A DNA stretch of 64,000 nt from assembly GCF_018595675.2 (NCBI RefSeq), contig NZ_CP092333.1, positions 4,116,001 through 4,180,000 of the forward strand, in the 5' to 3' direction. Position 1 is the first letter of the stretch. The number at the start of each line of letters is the position of its first letter. A program made the position numbers and the translations under genes. The notes beneath the pieces were generated by a model, which saw nothing but the letters and a program-made list of their open reading frames with translations, did not search any database and was not told the origin of the DNA. The DNA comes from Flavihumibacter fluvii (GTDB lineage: Bacteria > Bacteroidota > Bacteroidia > Chitinophagales > Chitinophagaceae). Shown in pieces: positions 33,506-42,174 of this stretch.

Positions 33506-33590
33506 ATTGCCTGTTTTAATTGAATACTAAGTTATGGATGGACTTTTTAAAGGATATGGGAGCTCTCCCCCAATTAAAGCACAAATCTCC

Positions 33591-36188
33591 CTATTTTAAA
33601 ATGCCTAAACGAACCGCTTCTGCTACAGCTTTGGCACGGGAATTTACATCAAGCTTAAAGAAGATACTGGAAATATGGTGGTCAACTGTTTTGGGTGATA
33701 TAAACAGCTTTTCGGCGATATCCTTGTTCTGGATGGCCTTTTGCAATAATTGAATGATATCTAACTCCCGGTTGGTTAGCTGTGCCGGGTTCGTTTTTGT
33801 GCTTTCCCGCAGCCCCCTGGGAATTTTCTTTATGCCTGTAGCACGCATCTCCATTTTTACTTTTTCATAAATGGCATCTGCGCCTAATTGCTGGAAAAGA
33901 ACCAGGGCCTCCCTTTTGTCATCCTCATTCCCCGCACATAGCGCAAATGCTTTTTCGAAAGGGCAACCTTTTTTCTCCCAAAAAATAGCAGCCAGCCTTA
34001 CCTTCCCGGCTTCCAACAGCATATAGGGTTCAGCCAATTGCGGCAAGCGTACGTCTTCCTGCCTTGCCCTTTTCAACCAGGATCCGAACTCGCTGTTTAG
34101 ATAAACATGGTCAACTTTTTGTACCAGGTCAATACATATTTTTAGCTCCGTATCGGTTAATGATCTTTTTGCTGTCAGCCATTCATATTCTAAAATTGCG
34201 ATCGCTACGGGTACTATTTGCTGGTATTCCCCGGTCCTGAATGCCAGCGTTTTTACTTCCTGTAATTGCGGCAATGAATTCGTTGCTCCCTTCCTGGTTT
34301 CAATGACGGTGCGGATGATCAGTGCGCCTATCTTAACAATGCCGAATTGTCGCGGTTCTGCAAGTAAATTATTTACTATTGAACCAGCCTGGCTCCAGTC
34401 ACCGGTTTCCAAAAGCAGCCTGGCTTTAAGGTAGCGTTGATAATTTTTAGACGAATCAAGATTTCTTTCCTCGCAATAGTCAATTCCTTTCTCCAAAAAC
34501 TCATTTGCCAAAGCATACTCTTTATTCACCAAACTACTGGTGATAATATTCGAGTAGGCCCGCGCCGCATGTTCATGAAATGAATTTCTTAAAGCGATCT
34601 CGAGGCTTTCGAACAGGCGTTCCTTTCCTTCTTCCTTCCCGGGATTAGCTTTCCACTGCGCACAACCCATATTGTTCAAGGAATGGCAAAGGGTTTCGTC
34701 ATCATGTATTTCCCTGGCCATTTCAATTGCTTTAGTACCCCATGCAACACATTCTGCAGTTTCTTCTGAATGCATTTTCAGTTGCGAAATATTGCTGAAT
34801 GCCATAGCCTTGGCTTTTGAAGCTGGCTGCGCCGCAAGGATGTCAATTGCCTGGTGACCATTTTTTTCCGCTTCTGCCCGGTTGCCTTCAAACCACCAAA
34901 GCCTTGACAGCATGCGCATGCTATTTCCTGCCTGCTCAATTTCATTCTTTTTTTGCCAGGTCTTCAACGCCTTTCCCTGGTAGATAATAGCATCCTTTCC
35001 CTGGTTGGTGAGATAGCATTCATAAGCGTAGTCCTCATAAAAGGACACTAACTGGTCTTCATTATTTCCTTCGGAATATTCGATAGCCGTCAGGAATAAT
35101 TTAGACGCTTCTATATGTGACCCAACTGATGCTGCCTGCCTGGCAGCAATGGGCGCATATTTAACCACCAGGTTGTTTTCATTGGCGTTCTTCGCATAAT
35201 GTACAATCCGTTCGATTTCACCATTCTCTTCAAAAGAACCCAGAAAAAGATCCAGGATCATTTTATTGAGCGAGATCCGTTTGAATGGTGAAAGCGAATT
35301 TTCAATGGTTCGCCGGTACAATTCGTGCTTGAAAATAACCCGGTCATTTTTTATGATGATGATTTTGAGCGCAAAACAATGATCCATCGCGGTATCCCAT
35401 GAGGACTTAATTTTGGCAAAGCGATTAATTTCCAATCCTTCCGGAATGACTGAACAGATCTGCCAGGCATTTTTTGTTCCCTCTTCCTGCCGGTCATACA
35501 CCGCAAGTATGGAATCCTTAATATTATCAGGAACACCGGGACTATAACTCGCCAGGATTTCATTTACATAAAATGGATTGCCGCCGGAAATAGTATATAC
35601 ATTTTCCGGATCGTATCCCTTTTCACCAGCCAATTTTTGAACAGCCTGCCTGGACAATGGCGTTAATGTGGTTCTTGTATAGGTGTCGGGGGCGAGATCG
35701 CCAAGCACATTTCTTATGGAATGCTGCCGGCTGACTTCATCGTCGCGGCAGGTTAGAATAAATAAGCATTTCATCCGGCTGATCCTGCGGGAAAGAAATT
35801 TTACAAAATCAAGTGTGGCTTCATCTGCCCAGTGAATATCTTCAAAAACAAGAATTACAGGTTTGCTTTTACTACTCAACTCCTGCATAACCGTTGTAAA
35901 CAATTCCGCTCTTGGTAAACTGGAATGAATTTTTTGCGCCCAGGCTTCTTTATTCTGCAAAGCAAGATCATATAATGGCGCTAGCGGCCTTGGGGTGAAT
36001 AGTGAGTCGCAAGCCCCGGTGTATTGAATACTTTCCTGTTCTACCTGGCTTAAAAATGCTTTTACCAGGGCTGTTTTCCCAATTCCTGGCTCACCAAAAA
36101 TGAAAAAGCAATGGCCCTCGCCTGCTGCAACTTTTCTAAACCTATCCTGCAATAGGGCAAGAAAATCATCTCGCTCGATCAGTTCCAT
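33591..36188 (-). CDS. Large AAA-ATPase/TPR LuxR-type transcriptional regulator
   Basis: 865 residues. N-terminal AAA/STAND ATPase with Walker A GEPGIGKTALVKAF near residues 30-43 and Walker B ILVFEDIHWADEATLDF. The middle, about 350-750, is helical and TPR-like (MLSRLWWFEGNRAEAEKNGHQAIDI and similar). The last 65 residues are a LuxR/GerE helix-turn-helix (LTNRELDIIQLLQKAIQNKDIAEKLFISPKTVDHHI). This is the MalT/LAL architecture, where ligand binding and ATP drive oligomerisation and DNA binding. Neighbouring DUF4242 genes and two look-alike promoters at 36201 and 36638 are its best target candidates. Confidence 0.92.
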   Translation of the reverse strand: MELIERDDFLALLQDRFRKVAAGEGHCFFIFGEPGIGKTALVKAFLSQVEQESIQYTGACDSLFTPRPLAPLYDLALQNKEAWAQKIHSSLPRAELFTTVMQELSSKSKPVILVFEDIHWADEATLDFVKFLSRRISRMKCLFILTCRDDEVSRQHSIRNVLGDLAPDTYTRTTLTPLSRQAVQKLAGEKGYDPENVYTISGGNPFYVNEILASYSPGVPDNIKDSILAVYDRQEEGTKNAWQICSVIPEGLEINRFAKIKSSWDTAMDHCFALKIIIIKNDRVIFKHELYRRTIENSLSPFKRISLNKMILDLFLGSFEENGEIERIVHYAKNANENNLVVKYAPIAARQAASVGSHIEASKLFLTAIEYSEGNNEDQLVSFYEDYAYECYLTNQGKDAIIYQGKALKTWQKKNEIEQAGNSMRMLSRLWWFEGNRAEAEKNGHQAIDILAAQPASKAKAMAFSNISQLKMHSEETAECVAWGTKAIEMAREIHDDETLCHSLNNMGCAQWKANPGKEEGKERLFESLEIALRNSFHEHAARAYSNIITSSLVNKEYALANEFLEKGIDYCEERNLDSSKNYQRYLKARLLLETGDWSQAGSIVNNLLAEPRQFGIVKIGALIIRTVIETRKGATNSLPQLQEVKTLAFRTGEYQQIVPVAIAILEYEWLTAKRSLTDTELKICIDLVQKVDHVYLNSEFGSWLKRARQEDVRLPQLAEPYMLLEAGKVRLAAIFWEKKGCPFEKAFALCAGNEDDKREALVLFQQLGADAIYEKVKMEMRATGIKKIPRGLRESTKTNPAQLTNRELDIIQLLQKAIQNKDIAEKLFISPKTVDHHISSIFFKLDVNSRAKAVAEAVRLGILK

Positions 36189-36200
36189 AATTCAAAAATA

Positions 36201-36268
36201 GGTGTAACCCCAGTATAAAATAGGGAAAACCTCGTAAATGGTTGCTTCCGGACTGAATTTATTTTGTA
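36201..36268 (+). promoter_or_regulatory. Promoter A, architecture shared with promoter B
   Basis: GGTGTAACCC, AAATAGGG, TAAATGG and TTATTTTGTATC follow one another and end 45 bases from box start to the ATG at 36304. The same elements in the same order, with nearly equal spacing, precede the DUF4242 gene at 36742. TTATTTTGTA resembles the Bacteroidota -7 box. The AACCC...GGG imperfect dyad is a candidate activator site; it also lies just upstream of the divergent LuxR gene. Confidence 0.6.
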
Positions 36269-36303
36269 TCGTAAAATAACTCACGAAATTAAAATCAATC
36301 GTA

Positions 36304-36618
36304 ATGAAAAATTATCCTGTGTTTAACAGAAACATGCTCTACCCATGCGTCTTGATGGGTATATTCCTTTTTACAGGGTTTGCAAAACTGCCCACCAATT
36401 CGCCTGATTCACTATTTGAAATCAGGAAACTTGAAATTCCTGTATTTGACAAAAACGCAGATGGACTTTATTTCAAAGTGACCCTGGAATATGAACTACC
36501 TGTTGCGCCAGCAAGCATCGCCACCCCGGAAGATAGTAGCGACGTTGATGATGTACCGACCTGTACCGATGAACTCGGGCTGTGGATACAACCTACATGT
36601 GTCCTGGCCTGGCCATAA
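36304..36618 (+). CDS. Small exported protein of unknown function (104 aa)
   Basis: 104 residues. MLYPCVLMGIFLFTGFAKL looks like a signal or anchor segment after a short basic N-terminus. The rest is acidic (TPEDSSDVDDVPTCTDELG) and holds two Cys seventeen residues or fewer apart near the C-terminus (PTCTDELGLWIQPTCVLAWP). I do not recognise a family. Its own promoter, matched to that of the next gene, argues that it is a true gene controlled together with the DUF4242 protein rather than a chance frame. Confidence 0.55.
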   Translation: MKNYPVFNRNMLYPCVLMGIFLFTGFAKLPTNSPDSLFEIRKLEIPVFDKNADGLYFKVTLEYELPVAPASIATPEDSSDVDDVPTCTDELGLWIQPTCVLAWP

Positions 36619-36637
36619 CGTCACGGTTATAAAATGG

Positions 36638-36704
36638 GGGTGAACCCATTCCAAATTGGGTGATTCATCTTAAATCGGCCGGCAAATCAAGAACTTATTT
36701 TGTA
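36638..36704 (+). promoter_or_regulatory. Promoter B upstream of the tandem DUF4242 gene
   Basis: GGTGAACCCATTCC, AAATTGGG, TTAAATCGG and TTATTTTGTACC match promoter A in order and spacing; the last box starts 47 bases before the ATG at 36742. The AACCC...TTGGG dyad is the likely regulator site. Confidence 0.6.
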
Positions 36705-36741
36705 CCACGAAAAATATTTTATGATGCTAAAATTTATTACA

Positions 36742-37365
36742 ATGAAAAAGAAAATGCTATTCGCGATAACCATGATTGTCGCAACAACATCGTTTAGTCA
36801 GGCAAACAAATTCAATTCCATTAGTGACACTAAAGACCGGAGCCTGTTTATTGATGTACACGATCTCACACCCGGAAAAGTTTCCTTCTCCGATGTAATG
36901 GAAGCGCATAAAAAGGACCTGGCCACTGAAGGTAAATATGATGTCAGCTTTATTAAATTCTGGGTTGATGAACAAAAAGGAAAAGTATACTGCCTGTCGT
37001 CTGCTAAGGATGCAGCATCGATTACTAAAACCCATGCTGAAGCACACGGCTTGCTGCCTTCCGGGATCTATAAAGTGACCGATGGACTCCGGGCTGATGA
37101 AATTGCAGGTGGACAATTATTTATTGACATCCATGAACTGGGTCCTGGCAAGGTTACCGCTGCTGCAGTTGCAGAAGCACATAAAAAAGACCTGCAGGCG
37201 CAAAAGAAATACGGCGTCAACTTTTTAAACTATTGGGTAGATGAATCTGCGGGCAAGATTTATTGCCTTTCCCAGGCACCGGATTCAAGTGCAATTATTA
37301 AAACGCATAAAGAAGCGCACGGACTATTACCAGCCGCTATTTTGAAAGTAAAACAGGGTGAATAA
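36742..37365 (+). CDS. Exported protein with two DUF4242 domains
   Basis: 207 residues from the ATG at 36742, giving the signal peptide MLFAITMIVATTSFSQA. Two repeats of about 75 residues follow. Each starts LFIDVHDLTPGKV or LFIDIHELGPGKV, passes through EAHKKDL and KVYCLS or KIYCLS, and ends KTHAEAHGLLPSGIYKV or KTHKEAHGLLPAAILKV. His, Asp and Cys residues repeated in both copies could bind a metal. It would act in the periplasm, in contrast to the signal-less single-domain relative at 33233-33505. It is the second target of the twin promoters. Confidence 0.86.
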   Translation: MKKKMLFAITMIVATTSFSQANKFNSISDTKDRSLFIDVHDLTPGKVSFSDVMEAHKKDLATEGKYDVSFIKFWVDEQKGKVYCLSSAKDAASITKTHAEAHGLLPSGIYKVTDGLRADEIAGGQLFIDIHELGPGKVTAAAVAEAHKKDLQAQKKYGVNFLNYWVDESAGKIYCLSQAPDSSAIIKTHKEAHGLLPAAILKVKQGE

Positions 37366-37383
37366 TTTCTAAAACCCAATCTA

Positions 37384-38007
37384 ATGAATACCGTTGATCG
37401 CGCTACAGTAAACAGAAAAGGAAAATTCCTGTCCGCCGCTGAACTGGCTCTGCATATCGAAGGATGTGCTTTAAAAAACAGGGAAAGCCAGGAAATAATT
37501 TATACCGGTTTCTACGGCTATGCGAAAACGGTATGTAATGGCTATTGCAGGAACCACAACGATGTAACAGAGATTATTAACGATGGATTCCTGCGGGTAT
37601 TCCAGGAAATCCATCGTTTTACACCCGCCTTTGCAGACGCACGAAAAAGCTTCAAAGGCTGGCTAAGGAGAATAATGATCAATACCGCCATTAACCATTT
37701 CCGAATGAATAGAAAACACCGGCTTATTGTAGACCTGGACGATACCATCGTCCAGGTCTCAGTAACTGGTGAAGATGCTTTTGACAAAATTTCTTACCAG
37801 GAGATTATAGGATCGCTGCAGCAATTAACCCCTGGTTATAGGACTGTCCTGAATCTATATTTAGTGAAAGGATTCACACATGAGGAAATTTCCGGCCTGG
37901 TCGGGATTTCAATTGGTACTTCTAAATCGAACCTGGCTAAGGCAAAAAAGCAACTAAAAGGAATACTATTTCAACAGAACAAAACATCTTACCATGGAAA
38001 AAATTAA
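37384..38007 (+). CDS. ECF-type RNA polymerase sigma factor
   Basis: 207 residues. Sigma-70 region 2 is readable as YAKTVCNGYCRNHNDVTEIINDGFLRVFQEI and FKGWLRRIMINTAINHFR. Region 4 follows as LQQLTPGYRTVLNLYLVKGFTHEEISGLVGISIGTSKSNLAKAKKQLK. The arrangement is that of Bacteroidota ECF factors, but there is no FecR anti-sigma gene; the gene overlaps by 14 bases with a lipoprotein gene. The start ATG is 18 bases after the DUF4242 stop, so it may be read from promoter B. Confidence 0.92.
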   Translation: MNTVDRATVNRKGKFLSAAELALHIEGCALKNRESQEIIYTGFYGYAKTVCNGYCRNHNDVTEIINDGFLRVFQEIHRFTPAFADARKSFKGWLRRIMINTAINHFRMNRKHRLIVDLDDTIVQVSVTGEDAFDKISYQEIIGSLQQLTPGYRTVLNLYLVKGFTHEEISGLVGISIGTSKSNLAKAKKQLKGILFQQNKTSYHGKN

Positions 38008-38830
38008 TCAAACTGCAATTATACTCCTGCTAATTATTTCTACTCTTTTAGCTGCATGCAACAAAGACAGGCAGAGTGTTGAGCCTGTTCAATTTCCAGT
38101 GCTGAGTAATGTCGAAAATATATTATTGAAGGATATAGTACGTAATCGCCTTCCTTCTCCCTTTTATCATTTTTCGTATAGCGATGACAGCGTTGTTTCA
38201 GAGATCAGCTTTGCAAACAACATGGATGTATATCGTTTGCATTATGAGAATAAGCGCTTAGATCAAATGCTGAATATAAAGAATGGCAATCGCCTTGAAT
38301 ACACCTATACAGGGGACCGTGTTTCGATGATAACCGAATTCACTGGTCGAACGGGTTTCAAACGGTATGAATGTTATTTTGATTATATCCCCGACAACCT
38401 CCTGGCCCAGGTCCAGTGGTTCAGGTTTATAGATAATGGCACGGTAAGAAAGCCTTACCGCAAACTAATGTTTACATATTATGCGGATGGCAATCTCGCC
38501 GGCACCGATGATTTTTTCGCAGCAGCAAATGGAGAAATGCAATGGCATACACATATCCAGTACAAAGATTATGACGATGGTATAAATGTGGATGACTTTA
38601 CACTGGTGAAAAATTTCTTTGAGCCATTGCTTTTTCTTCCCGCCATAAAATTGCAGAAAAACAATGCCGCTACAGAAATACTTACCACGATAAAAAATGA
38701 CTTTATAATAACCTATCATTACCAATACCTTAATGGGCTACCTGTATCGCAGGAGGGTACCATGACGCAGACAAGAGGCCTTGATAGCGGTAAGTCATCT
38801 AATTTTACCAGCAGCTTTAGTTATTATTGA
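37994..38830 (+). CDS. Lipoprotein of unknown function coupled to the ECF sigma factor
   Basis: 278 residues. The lipobox ends LLAAC at about residue 21. The body has alternating strands with YD-like content (LEYTYTGDRVSMITEFTGRTGFKRYECYFDY, MFTYYADGNLAGTDDFFAAANGE), resembling the RHS/YD-repeat-like lipoproteins common in Bacteroidota. The start lies inside the sigma factor's 3' end, so translation is probably coupled. It might have a role tied to the sigma factor's signal, but an anti-sigma function is not supported: no cytoplasmic domain or transmembrane helix beyond the signal is seen. Confidence 0.75.
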   Translation: MEKINQTAIILLLIISTLLAACNKDRQSVEPVQFPVLSNVENILLKDIVRNRLPSPFYHFSYSDDSVVSEISFANNMDVYRLHYENKRLDQMLNIKNGNRLEYTYTGDRVSMITEFTGRTGFKRYECYFDYIPDNLLAQVQWFRFIDNGTVRKPYRKLMFTYYADGNLAGTDDFFAAANGEMQWHTHIQYKDYDDGINVDDFTLVKNFFEPLLFLPAIKLQKNNAATEILTTIKNDFIITYHYQYLNGLPVSQEGTMTQTRGLDSGKSSNFTSSFSYY

Positions 38831-38934
38831 ACGCTTGGGAACTGCCGGCATTATTCTATCGGGCCTTGGTTTTTGACCGATCCTTTCAGAATGAATTAGC
38901 CAAATTGATCTCATAATACATCAACACTAAAAAA

Positions 38935-39318
38935 ATGAAAAAAGTAACCGGAATTGGCGGCATCTTTTTTAAATGCAAAGACCCCGATAAAATGAATGAA
39001 TGGTACAAAACCCATTTAGGGTTTGATACCAGCCAATACGGGACAAATTTCGAGTGGCGCCATGATACAGACCCAACAAAAAAAGGATCCACGGTCTGGA
39101 GCCCCTTTGCTGAATCAACAAAATATTTCGAGCCTTCAACAAAAGACTTTATGATTAACTATAGCGTGGAGAACATAGAGGCTCTTGTAGAACAACTTAA
39201 AAATGAAGGGGTTACCATCCTGGACAAAATTGAGGTGTCTGACTATGGTAAATTTGTTCATATTGTTGACCTCGAAGGCAACAAGGTTGAACTCTGGGAA
39301 CCTATTAATGTTGAATAA
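38935..39318 (+). CDS. VOC-superfamily (glyoxalase/dioxygenase fold) protein
   Basis: 127 residues, one VOC module pair: GIGGIFFKCKDPDKMNEWYKTHLGF at the start and VHIVDLEGNKVELWEP at the end, with an intervening VENIEALVEQLKNEGV. His, Glu positions of metal-binding glyoxalases are partly present (terminal Glu in VELWEP). Members include glyoxalase I, bleomycin-resistance and extradiol dioxygenase-like proteins; no specific function can be assigned. Stand-alone gene. Confidence 0.86.
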   Translation: MKKVTGIGGIFFKCKDPDKMNEWYKTHLGFDTSQYGTNFEWRHDTDPTKKGSTVWSPFAESTKYFEPSTKDFMINYSVENIEALVEQLKNEGVTILDKIEVSDYGKFVHIVDLEGNKVELWEPINVE

Positions 39319-39381
39319 TATGTTATGAAAAATTCTGAAGGACAAAAGAGGAATTAAACCAGGCCATGCAAAATCACCCCA

Positions 39382-41556
39382 TTAATTGATCTTCTCCTTC
39401 TTCAACACACTCTCCACTTTTTTACCGCTGAACAATTCTTCATCCATAAATGGCTGGTTCCGCAACCGCTTGCCCGTTGCTTTAAAGATGGCATTGGCCA
39501 CCGCTCCACCGGTGGGCGGAAGTGCAGGCTCACCCAACCCGGTTGGATCAATGCCATTATCGACAAAATGGGTCTCGACTTCCGGAATTTCTTTCATCCG
39601 GATCAACCGGTATGAATTGTAATTCTTCTGCTCTGTTTCGCCATCCTTAAAAGATAGCTTGCCAAACATCGCATGGCCATAGCCATCCACAATGCCACCA
39701 GTTACCTGTTGCCGCGCGCCACTCAGGTTCACCACCTGGCCACAGTCTGACGCCGCATACACTTTTTTCACCAGCGGCTTCCCTTTGTCCATCACCACCT
39801 CACATACCTGAGCTACATAAGAGCGGTGTGAAAAGTAAACACTGAATCCCTGGGAAACATTCTTCTTGGTGCCCCAGCCCGATTTCTCAGCGGCCAGTTT
39901 GATCACACCCACCATCCGGTCAATATCATATTTGATCTCGCCGGCCGGATTCGTTTTTGCTTTCTGCAATAGGTCCAGCCTGAATTGTACGGGATCTTTT
40001 CCGGCTGCAAAAGCGACTTCATCCAGGAAGGATTGCTCCGCATAGGCCAGGAAATTGGTGATCGGTGCCCGCCATGCTCCCGTAGTGATGGGCGATACAT
40101 GTTCCACCGATTCTATCAGTAAATTATCCACCGCGCCCGATGGAAAATTATCCGGCCTGGTGGGATTGCCTGAATTGATACCTACCCCGCGCAATTTATA
40201 CCCGACCATATTTCCTTTCGCATCAAGGGCTGCTTCGAAACGGTAACGCACAGCCGGACGGTAACTGCCGCCGGTCATATCATCTTCTTTTAACCAGGTG
40301 ACTTTCACCGGTGCCTTGATGATACTGCTCAATTCCGCTGCTTCAACTACATAATCGAATTTCAGTCGCCGGCCAAATCCTCCACCCAGGCGGGTGATCG
40401 ACACCGTGATCTTATCTTCCGGAATATTCAACAGCTTGGAAGTGGCTGCCCGCGCGGCTGCCGGCGTTTGTGTGGGTCCAACCAGCTCCACCCCATCGGG
40501 CCGCACATGCGCAAAAAAGTTCATGGGCTCCATGGGACTATGGGACAGGAACGGACATTGGTATTCGCTCTTAATGGTCTTCGCCGCATTTTTAAAGGCA
40601 GTATCCACATCACCGTTTTTGCGCTCCTGCTTCGGCTTGCCATTGTCGAGCAAATCCAGGAATAGTTTATTGTGATCGGCACTGCTTTCCAGGTTGCCGT
40701 CTTTTTCATACTCAACCTTCAACACCTTCCTGGCCTTCATCACCTCCCAGGTTGATTTACCCACCACCGCCACATTGTTTCCGAAGGTGACCACATCCAC
40801 AATACCCGGCATCGCTTTCGCCGCGGCGGCATCCACCGATTTTATTTTCAGTCCAAATGCCTTTGGGCGCTGGATCATCGCATGCAGCATGCCTTCGCGG
40901 TAAAAATCCAGTCCGAATAAAGGTTTACCGGTGATGATTTTATTATTTTCTACATTCCTGACTGCAGTACCAATTAATTTGAAGTCCTTCCGGTCTTTCA
41001 GTTTCACATCGGCTGGTACCGGCATCATTGCTGCCGATGCTGCCAGTTCTCCATAACTGGCTTTCTTTCCGGATGCGGCATGCAATACAAAACTATCTGC
41101 TGTAGTACATTCCGTTTCCGGCACATTCCATTGTTTGGCAGCGGCTGCGATGAGCATATGCCTGACGGTAGCCCCCGCCTTCCGCAATTTCATCCAGGAA
41201 TGCGGCACAGCACCGCTTCCGCCGGTCAGCTGGCGGTCAAATTTTACGGTATCCAGGTGCGCCTGTTCAATTTTTACTTTGCTCCAGTCTGCATCCAGTT
41301 CTTCGGCCACAATCATCGGGAAAGAAGTGATGATATTCTGGCCGAGTTCCGGATTGGGTGAGTACAGGGTTACAATGCCTTCGGCTGATATGGAGAGATA
41401 GCTGTTAAAGCCGATCTCACCGGCCATGGCGGCATTGGCAACGGGCGCTGCTTTAAGCTGGTTGCCGATCCAGTTGAAACCCAGTATAAAACCGCCCGCA
41501 GTGAGCGATGACATTTTCAGGAAATTCCTTCTGCTGGTATCGTTGGTGGTTGACAT
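39382..41556 (-). CDS. Molybdopterin-binding large subunit of a xanthine dehydrogenase-family hydroxylase (IorB-like)
   Basis: 724 residues with a twin-arginine signal (TSRRNFLKMSSLTAGGFILGF), so the complex is probably exported folded. Molybdopterin-cytosine-dinucleotide type segments include GGGFGRRLKFDYVVEAA, AGDCGQ-like AASDCGQVVNLSGARQQVTGG, and the catalytic Glu676 in GLGEPALPPTGGAVANAI. Order and size fit the two-subunit isoquinoline 1-oxidoreductase group, which oxidises N-heterocycles or aldehydes and passes electrons through 2Fe-2S clusters to a cytochrome. The small subunit gene ends 3 bases upstream. Substrate not predictable. Confidence 0.93.
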   Translation of the reverse strand: MSTTNDTSRRNFLKMSSLTAGGFILGFNWIGNQLKAAPVANAAMAGEIGFNSYLSISAEGIVTLYSPNPELGQNIITSFPMIVAEELDADWSKVKIEQAHLDTVKFDRQLTGGSGAVPHSWMKLRKAGATVRHMLIAAAAKQWNVPETECTTADSFVLHAASGKKASYGELAASAAMMPVPADVKLKDRKDFKLIGTAVRNVENNKIITGKPLFGLDFYREGMLHAMIQRPKAFGLKIKSVDAAAAKAMPGIVDVVTFGNNVAVVGKSTWEVMKARKVLKVEYEKDGNLESSADHNKLFLDLLDNGKPKQERKNGDVDTAFKNAAKTIKSEYQCPFLSHSPMEPMNFFAHVRPDGVELVGPTQTPAAARAATSKLLNIPEDKITVSITRLGGGFGRRLKFDYVVEAAELSSIIKAPVKVTWLKEDDMTGGSYRPAVRYRFEAALDAKGNMVGYKLRGVGINSGNPTRPDNFPSGAVDNLLIESVEHVSPITTGAWRAPITNFLAYAEQSFLDEVAFAAGKDPVQFRLDLLQKAKTNPAGEIKYDIDRMVGVIKLAAEKSGWGTKKNVSQGFSVYFSHRSYVAQVCEVVMDKGKPLVKKVYAASDCGQVVNLSGARQQVTGGIVDGYGHAMFGKLSFKDGETEQKNYNSYRLIRMKEIPEVETHFVDNGIDPTGLGEPALPPTGGAVANAIFKATGKRLRNQPFMDEELFSGKKVESVLKKEKIN

Positions 41557-41559
41557 AGA

Positions 41560-42018
41560 TCAGAGTTTATTGCTGGCTAATTTTACGGCTTCGCGGATGC
41601 GGTGATAGGCACCACAGCGGCAGATATTGGCGTGCATGGTATTCGCAATTTCGGTTTCGGAAGGATGCGGGTTTTTTTGTAATAATGCCGCGGCAGTCAT
41701 GATCTGTCCGGCCTGGCAATATCCGCATTGCGCCACATCCACCTCATCCCAGGCCTGCTGCACCGGATGGTCTCCTTTTTCTGAGAGGCCTTCAATGGTG
41801 GTGATTTTGGCTTTTGTAAGGGAGGATACAGGCAAGGTGCAGGATCTTGCTGCCGCACCATTCACATGCACGGTGCAGGCACCGCATTGCGCAATGCCGC
41901 AGCCATACTTGGTGCCCACCAGTCCAAGGTGATCACGCAGGTACCAAAGCAGGGGCGTGTCCCCGGCCACATCGGCTTCATATTGCTTTCCATTGATCGA
42001 TAAAGTGTAACTGGCCAT
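41560..42018 (-). CDS. (2Fe-2S)-binding small subunit of the molybdenum hydroxylase (IorA-like)
   Basis: 152 residues with both clusters readable. The plant-type ferredoxin site has C40, C45, C48 and C60 (YGCGIAQCGACTVHVNG...C). The helical C-terminal site has C98, C101, C133 and C135 (CGYCQAGQ, NICRCGAYHRI). It has no export signal and would travel with the TAT signal of the large subunit. No FAD subunit is encoded nearby, as expected for the IorAB type. Confidence 0.94.
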   Translation of the reverse strand: MASYTLSINGKQYEADVAGDTPLLWYLRDHLGLVGTKYGCGIAQCGACTVHVNGAAARSCTLPVSSLTKAKITTIEGLSEKGDHPVQQAWDEVDVAQCGYCQAGQIMTAAALLQKNPHPSETEIANTMHANICRCGAYHRIREAVKLASNKL

Positions 42019-42174
42019 AGCGTCTAAATTGAGTGGGGAAATCGGTGCTATGAATTTAGTTATTTATTCAGTAAGAATAGCAAACTGTAAACCGGCTTAC
42101 GGCACAATTTGACATGGTGACATGTTAGGATATGTGAAGCTTTATACGGGTTAGTTAATTATAAGATTACACAT

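Noticed and set aside
33555-33572. GGGAG-CT-CTCCC inverted repeat between the LuxR and DUF4242 genes as a terminator
   Set aside because: A two-base loop is sterically poor and there is no T-run on either side; it might be a regulator site but support is too thin for a feature.
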